DNA from: UBA4877 sp002399285
Lineage (GTDB): Bacteria; Bacillota; Thermoanaerobacteria; Thermoanaerobacterales; UBA4877
Length of the DNA: 17,863 bases
Assembly (NCBI GenBank): GCA_036771835.1
Contig: DAIPGN010000023.1
Coordinates: 1 to 17,863, forward strand
Direction of reading: 5' to 3'
The notes beneath the pieces were generated by a model, which was not told where the DNA came from, searched no databases, and was given only the letters and a program-made list of their open reading frames with translations. The position numbers were made by a program, and so were the translations under genes. Within the stretch, counting starts at the first letter, position 1. Every line of letters starts with the position of its first letter. Positions 14,184 to 17,863 of the stretch are shown one piece after another.

Positions 14184-14541
14184 CTAAATTATATTAAATT
14201 TGTATTAATTATATTCTAACTCATTTATTAAGAGAAAACCACATCATATGAGGATAATACTGAAGGTCATGTTTTTTACAGTCTGTATTCTCCGAGCAAG
14301 TAGAGTTCACTATCTATAAATGATTCCGTATGACCATTAGTTTTTCACTTATATGGCAGTCGTACTTTTATCTTCGATCTGATAAGATCTCTGTTCATAA
14401 AGCCGGAGATTTACCCCGCCAGTTTTAATATTCCTCGTCGCCAAGGACACCCTTGGTCTTGATATCATTTCCTCTAACGTGTAAGAAAAATTCGAAGCTT
14501 GCATCTATTGGAACGTATGCATACCTGTAGCATTATAAAAT
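14184..14541. other. Intergenic stretch with no intact gene; possible gene remnants
   Basis: Between the MATE start and the operon terminator I find no complete gene, tRNA or riboswitch. TATAAT-like boxes on the minus strand at 14188-14193 and 14208-14213 may include the MATE promoter, but neither has a good -35. The minus strand carries a protein-like fragment at 14425-14532, listed separately. Short stretches further left in other frames, such as HTESFIDSELYLLGEYRL (minus, about 14285-14345), also look protein-like. The area may be a decayed gene. Confidence 0.4.
14425..14532 (-). pseudogene. Possible C-terminal gene fragment of unknown family
   Basis: A minus-strand frame bounded by stops reads 35 codons, including RYAYVPIDASFEFFLHVRG and a tail KGVLGDEEY before TAA (14425-14427). 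The composition (alternating hydrophobic and charged residues, charged C-terminus) is like a genuine protein end rather than random AT-rich sequence. There is no start codon with a ribosome binding site. I do not recognise the family, and it may be chance. Confidence 0.3.
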
Positions 14542-14575
14542 AACAGGAATAGAAGCTATAGCTTCTGTCCCTGTT
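14542..14575 (-). terminator. Terminator of the PTS-deglycase operon
   Basis: AACAGG (14542-14547) and CCTGTT (14570-14575) enclose a 16-base perfect palindrome AGAAGCTATAGCTTCT (14551-14566), with three unpaired bases on each side. On the minus strand ATTTTATAATG follows. It lies about 40 bases past the stop of the SIS gene. Confidence 0.7.
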
Positions 14576-14613
14576 TACAATCATGCTAAAATCAGCTGTT
14601 TTGATATGAATCC

Positions 14614-15576
14614 TTAATAGTCAAACTTCCACATATATTTACGTTTATCTAATGAATGGTCCCTCATATCTGCCAACAGTTTATTATAAACGCCGACTAC
14701 GGAGCTGCAGAACAGAGCGTCATAGTAACCGCTTACCTTGCCTAAAGCGTCCATCCCATATTCTTTCCCATCGATAACGGCAAAGTGATTGTTATATTTC
14801 TTTAAGAATCTGATCACCCTTTCATCCAGTTCCCTTGTAGCCCCCGTCGACATCATCATCAAAAAGGCCGTGTTCGGATCGGTGATTTCAAAGGGCCCAT
14901 GGAAAAACTCTCCGGAATGGATGGTACCGGAATTTATCCATTGCATTTCAAGAAAATTGCAAACCGTCTGTTGATAAGCTGCCGACCAAGCTGTCCCGCT
15001 TCCTATGGCATAAATAACAGGGTCATCCTTAAAATCAATGCTGAATTTGACTGCCTCAGGAACGATTTCTTTCTTTGCCCTAACAATTATATCATTTAGT
15101 TTATTAGTAGCTTCACACATCTGCTCATAGGTATCATGGTTTTCAGCAAAATGCAGCGCTTCATACGCTATCTTTAAAGCATATGCACCTTTGGATTCTT
15201 CAAAAAGCCCTTCATCATCATCCTTAAATTGTATAATATAATCTACATTGTCTTCCATCACGGTATTTTTTTCATACGTTAAGCCAATTACAACTGCGCC
15301 AAGTTTTTTAGCTGTCCGTGCGGCTACTACAGTTTCCGGTGTATTGCCCCTTCTTGAAGCTACTACAACTATACTGTTTTCATTTACATCCTTGGGCGTA
15401 TCATGGACAAATTCATTTGAAGTCGTATAACTTGAAGAAATTGTATCAGATTCTCTTTTAATGTAGTAATAAGGCGCATAAAAACAAGCCAATGAACCAC
15501 CGCATCCTACAAAATTGACCGACTTGATCTTTCTGTCCTTATAAATTTTTTCTATAATCTCATGTATATTGACCAT
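14614..15576 (-). CDS. SIS-domain sugar deglycase, FrlB/GfrF-like
   Basis: A cytoplasmic protein of 320 residues with two SIS domains, closely resembling fructoselysine-6-phosphate deglycase FrlB and its relative GfrF. These enzymes cleave a 6-phosphorylated Amadori compound into glucose 6-phosphate and the free amine or amino acid. The first SIS domain (about 15-120) has VGCGGSLACF at 23-32 and VVASRRGNTPETV at 71-83. The second (about 185-300) has YAIGSGTAW at 189-197 and the family signature SGEFFHGPFEITDPN at 221-235. The tail DKRKYMWKFDY parallels the FrlB end DERRYYGGLVEY. GAGGGG lies before the ATG. It is the last gene of the PTS operon, 13 bases after EIID. The lack of a glutaminase domain excludes GlmS. 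The amine carried by the substrate is unknown, and a role on another sugar-amine phosphate is possible. Confidence 0.85.
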   Translation of the reverse strand: MVNIHEIIEKIYKDRKIKSVNFVGCGGSLACFYAPYYYIKRESDTISSSYTTSNEFVHDTPKDVNENSIVVVASRRGNTPETVVAARTAKKLGAVVIGLTYEKNTVMEDNVDYIIQFKDDDEGLFEESKGAYALKIAYEALHFAENHDTYEQMCEATNKLNDIIVRAKKEIVPEAVKFSIDFKDDPVIYAIGSGTAWSAAYQQTVCNFLEMQWINSGTIHSGEFFHGPFEITDPNTAFLMMMSTGATRELDERVIRFLKKYNNHFAVIDGKEYGMDALGKVSGYYDALFCSSVVGVYNKLLADMRDHSLDKRKYMWKFDY

Positions 15577-15589
15577 TATAGTCCCCTCT

Positions 15590-16426
15590 CTATACCGCCA
15601 GAATTTTGAAGTAATTTAATACAATTCCAACTACAAAACATGACAAAATAACCGCCATTGGCTTAGCGCCTTTTTTTACAAAATAAAACATAATCCCGGT
15701 TAACGCCAACGGGATCATTTTAGGAAAAATCCCATCGAGTACCGCTTGTAATTGAAAAGCTTTGCCAAATGCTAAGGGAGTGGTAATATTAACCAGCCCT
15801 GCAACCATACCGCCTATGACCATCAGGCCGGCTATGCTGCATCCGTACATAACCTTATCCATCAGATTGCTTTTTGAAATCTCCTGCAGATATTTTTGTC
15901 CATTGATATATCCCAATTTGCCACCATACCATGTAATGGGAAAACTGGTGCCAAAGGATATAAGCATGGCAAAAATAGGACCCAATATTGAACCCTGCTG
16001 AGCCAGCGAAATACCGATGCTCATTGCTATTACTCTAATTGTTCCCTGGAACAGCGAATCACCGATACCCGACAGTGGTCCCATAAGGGCTACTTTCACA
16101 GAATTGATCATTTTAGGATCAAATCCGTCGGGATCAGCCGCATATTCCTCCTCCATAGCTGCACTGAGTCCCAATACAAACGAGCCAAATTGAGGGGTAA
16201 TATTGAAAAATTCCAGATGCCGTTTATAGGCCTCTTTCCGTTTTGCATCCTCCTCAGGTTTATTATAAATACGGTCGATAGTATTGGACATTCCCCACAT
16301 GAAAGCCGTATTCATTTGGCGTTCATAGTTCCACATCGCCTGCATGCACCAGCCGCCCCAAAAGAACTCTCTAAGTTTTTTATTTAATGGATAACTTCGC
16401 TGTGCCTCCAAACCCTCTTCCGACAT
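15590..16426 (-). CDS. PTS system mannose/fructose/sorbose-class EIID component
   Basis: Membrane subunit of a mannose-class phosphotransferase permease; with EIIC it forms the sugar channel that is phosphorylated from EIIB. The 278 residues match the family length. The long cytoplasmic N-terminal part has LREFFWGGWCMQAMWNYERQ and FNITPQFGSFVLGLSAAMEE, followed by the signature VALMGPLSGIGDSLFQGT. Hydrophobic segments occupy the C-terminal half. AGAGGTG precedes the ATG and overlaps the end of the EIIC gene; the intergenic gap is 14 bases, so the two are co-translated from one mRNA. Substrate specificity within the class cannot be read, but the adjacent FrlB-like enzyme points to an Amadori-type sugar conjugate. 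Confidence 0.95.
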   Translation of the reverse strand: MSEEGLEAQRSYPLNKKLREFFWGGWCMQAMWNYERQMNTAFMWGMSNTIDRIYNKPEEDAKRKEAYKRHLEFFNITPQFGSFVLGLSAAMEEEYAADPDGFDPKMINSVKVALMGPLSGIGDSLFQGTIRVIAMSIGISLAQQGSILGPIFAMLISFGTSFPITWYGGKLGYINGQKYLQEISKSNLMDKVMYGCSIAGLMVIGGMVAGLVNITTPLAFGKAFQLQAVLDGIFPKMIPLALTGIMFYFVKKGAKPMAVILSCFVVGIVLNYFKILAV

Positions 16427-16440
16427 ATTCTCACCTCTTT

Positions 16441-17229
16441 TTATAATTTTTGATCAGACAATTCGTCAACTTCATTTTCCCCCGACATGCCCTTATCCGA
16501 ATATTTCAGCTGATATAGGACAATTGCGGCTATTATGGAGATAATGGCAATTCCAGTCAGGTTCATTCCTGAAAAAGCAGTTATAAAAAATCCCAGTAAA
16601 AAGAATACCACATTCTTTTTGTTGACCATTGTAGAGAGCAACATTGCAAATCCAAAAAATGAAATTATATTGGCTCCAAGACTTATTCCGGACATTATAA
16701 ACTCGGGAACTGCTCTAAGTATCGTGTTGATAAAATCGCTGCCCAAATACACGGCAACAAAAACCGGAATAAAAGCTTGAATAGAGTATAAAATAGGCCC
16801 ATATGCAATGTGAACCCTTTTAGCAACCCTATAATTTCCCTCATCTACGTACCTATCGCATAGATGACAAAAATTAATTCGGATAATACTTGCTATAGAA
16901 TCTAATAAATTATCCAATAGGGTCATTGGCAATGCTATGGTCAATGCAGCTTCAATACTGGCCCCTGACATTATAACTAATGCACACCCGGTAATAGCGC
17001 CCATATTCATATCAATACCCGATGCCCCTACCGACATCATACCCAGGGTGATCATTTCCATCTGAGCCCCAACCAATAAACCGGTTTTCACATCGCCCAA
17101 AATCAATCCTACGATCGTGCATGTGATCAACGGTCTTTCAAAGTTCAAACGTCCCAATACCCTTGAATCCAAAATCCTAAATACTGAAACCAAACCTATT
17201 AAAATAGATTTTAACAGCATCTCTTTCAC
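16441..17229 (-). CDS. PTS system mannose/sorbose-class EIIC component
   Basis: The polytopic permease subunit of the same PTS, 262 residues with about eight hydrophobic segments. Family features are LGRLNFERPLITCTIVGLI near 26-44, LGDVKTGLLVGAQMEMITLG around 45-64, and GMMSVGASGIDMNMGAITG just after, the sugar-binding re-entrant region. The C-terminus is a short charged cytoplasmic tail. A full GGAGGTG lies before the ATG and overlaps the stop codon region of EIIB, with only four bases between the two genes. Confidence 0.95.
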   Translation of the reverse strand: MKEMLLKSILIGLVSVFRILDSRVLGRLNFERPLITCTIVGLILGDVKTGLLVGAQMEMITLGMMSVGASGIDMNMGAITGCALVIMSGASIEAALTIALPMTLLDNLLDSIASIIRINFCHLCDRYVDEGNYRVAKRVHIAYGPILYSIQAFIPVFVAVYLGSDFINTILRAVPEFIMSGISLGANIISFFGFAMLLSTMVNKKNVVFFLLGFFITAFSGMNLTGIAIISIIAAIVLYQLKYSDKGMSGENEVDELSDQKL

Positions 17230-17233
17230 CTCC

Positions 17234-17701
17234 TTATATTAAAGTTAAATTCTCTTTTGTACTTGTGGGCAGCTGCTGCATATATAATTTAACACCTGTT
17301 TTTTCAATCTTCTTTAGATCATCTTCCTCGCTGTCTGTCAAATAAACTGTCTCTGAATATTTTTTGGATCCATCTTTTTTGGCAATTCCTCCAAGGTTTA
17401 ATTCACTAAACTGCGGATTTGATAATATAAACCTGGCAGCGTTTTCGGTACAACCAAAGATAATAAAAATATTATCCTTTAATTGATTTATTTTCCCTAT
17501 ATCGTTATTAGCAGAATCAACGGAAAATATATTAAATTTTATGCCAGCAGGCTTCGCCATGTTCAATACCATCTTTTGAAAATCATCATTAGCCACCTTA
17601 TCATCAATGACAATAATTCGATTAATACCTAAATAATTAGCCCAGGAAAAGGCCACTTGTCCATGCATCAATCGATGATCTATACGCAATGCCTTTATCA
17701 T
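17234..17701 (-). CDS. PTS system mannose/fructose/sorbose-class EIIB component
   Basis: The cytoplasmic phosphocarrier that takes phosphate from EIIA and gives it to the sugar in EIIC/EIID. The 155 residues are one PTS-IIB sorbose-type domain. The phosphorylated residue is His13 in RIDHRLMHGQV; the usual family motif is RIDxRLxHGQV. VIDDKVANDDFQKMVLNMA follows at about 31-49. The GGAGG at 17718-17714 is twelve bases from the ATG at 17701 but only five from an out-of-frame ATG at 17708, an odd arrangement. The conserved N-terminus fixes 17701 as the start. No EIIA is encoded within the window; it may lie upstream or be supplied by another locus. Confidence 0.95.
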   Translation of the reverse strand: MIKALRIDHRLMHGQVAFSWANYLGINRIIVIDDKVANDDFQKMVLNMAKPAGIKFNIFSVDSANNDIGKINQLKDNIFIIFGCTENAARFILSNPQFSELNLGGIAKKDGSKKYSETVYLTDSEEDDLKKIEKTGVKLYMQQLPTSTKENLTLI

Positions 17702-17757
17702 AGTTCATATTTTCCTCCTTCAAAAAATATCATACATTAAAGCCATCTTAAGAGCGT

Positions 17758-17863
17758 TTACTTTAAATATAAGAGGTCACATTTGCTCCTGTTCTCCTCA
17801 ATTATCCGTTTTAATTCGTCTTTCATGGACAAGTTATATTTCCTTCTCATCTTATCTATTTGT
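17758..17863 (-). CDS. 3' end of an unidentified leftward gene (partial)
   Basis: A minus-strand frame is open from the window edge to TAA at 17758-17760, giving 34 C-terminal residues. It is strongly charged and helical in character, with MRRKYNLSMKDELKRIIEE followed by a short end LLYLK. It ends 56 bases before EIIB. Its position suggests the preceding operon gene, perhaps EIIA or a regulator, but the fragment matches no family I can name. Confidence 0.5.
   Translation of the reverse strand, partial: QIDKMRRKYNLSMKDELKRIIEENRSKCDLLYLK

Noticed and set aside
14614..15576. Reading the SIS protein as a second RpiR-type regulator or as GlmS
   Set aside because: It has no HTH or glutaminase domain, and the SGEF-HGP signature with the DKRKY tail fits the FrlB deglycase group.
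17702..17757. Possible sigma-54 promoter before EIIB, as in LevR-controlled mannose PTS operons
   Set aside because: A TGGC is present, but no GC doublet lies at the required spacing, so the -24/-12 pattern is not met.

Overview
The window looks like chromosomal DNA of a strictly anaerobic, low- to mid-GC member of the Bacillota, most likely class Clostridia. This rests on strong GGAGG-type ribosome binding sites, frequent ATA/AGA/AGG codons, a rubredoxin beside a rubredoxin reductase-like flavoprotein, a DUF421-DUF4363 gene pair typical of clostridia, and a mannose-class PTS. No rRNA, tRNA, CRISPR array, insertion sequence or phage gene was recognised. The species was not identified.

Layout. 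(1) 1-1330: an AT-rich stretch with a decayed RpiR-family regulator gene (126-329) followed by an intact KDPG aldolase gene. (2) 1331-4806: a HAD sugar-phosphatase gene and 6-phosphogluconate dehydrogenase (gnd), both leftward, with an intact RpiR-family regulator divergent from gnd. (3) 4855-7546: an MFS transporter (rightward), then convergent to it a small membrane protein and a Cof-type HAD phosphatase (leftward). (4) 7649-10011: a rightward cell-envelope cluster encoding a SHOCT protein, DUF421 protein, DUF4363 protein and DUF4349 lipoprotein. (5) 10081-11690: an NAD(P)H:rubredoxin-type flavoprotein divergent from a 52-residue rubredoxin gene. (6) 11740-14174: an Old Yellow Enzyme and a MATE exporter, leftward. 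(7) 14184-17863: a 430-bp non-coding or decayed stretch, then a leftward operon for PTS EIIB, EIIC, EIID and a FrlB-like SIS deglycase, with the last codons of another gene at the window edge.

How the parts work together. The left third is about phosphorylated sugar acids: gnd consumes 6-phosphogluconate, KDPG aldolase consumes 2-keto-3-deoxy-6-phosphogluconate, and RpiR-type proteins sense phosphosugars. The gnd-rpiR intergenic region carries a convincing leftward promoter and a 13-bp palindrome in the gnd leader. The promoter block is repeated beside the dead RpiR gene at the left edge, suggesting a duplicated 'leftward gene / RpiR' module of which one copy has decayed. The right end is a transport-and-cleavage operon: the PTS phosphorylates an incoming sugar conjugate, and the FrlB-like enzyme is expected to split the 6-phosphate into glucose 6-phosphate and an amine or amino acid (Amadori-compound use). 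The actual substrate cannot be read from the sequence.

No clearly new biological system is evident. The best leads are the decayed RpiR and its repeated promoter block, the PTS/FrlB operon of unknown substrate, a 29-bp dyad over the rubredoxin promoter, and the DUF421/DUF4363/DUF4349 envelope cluster.
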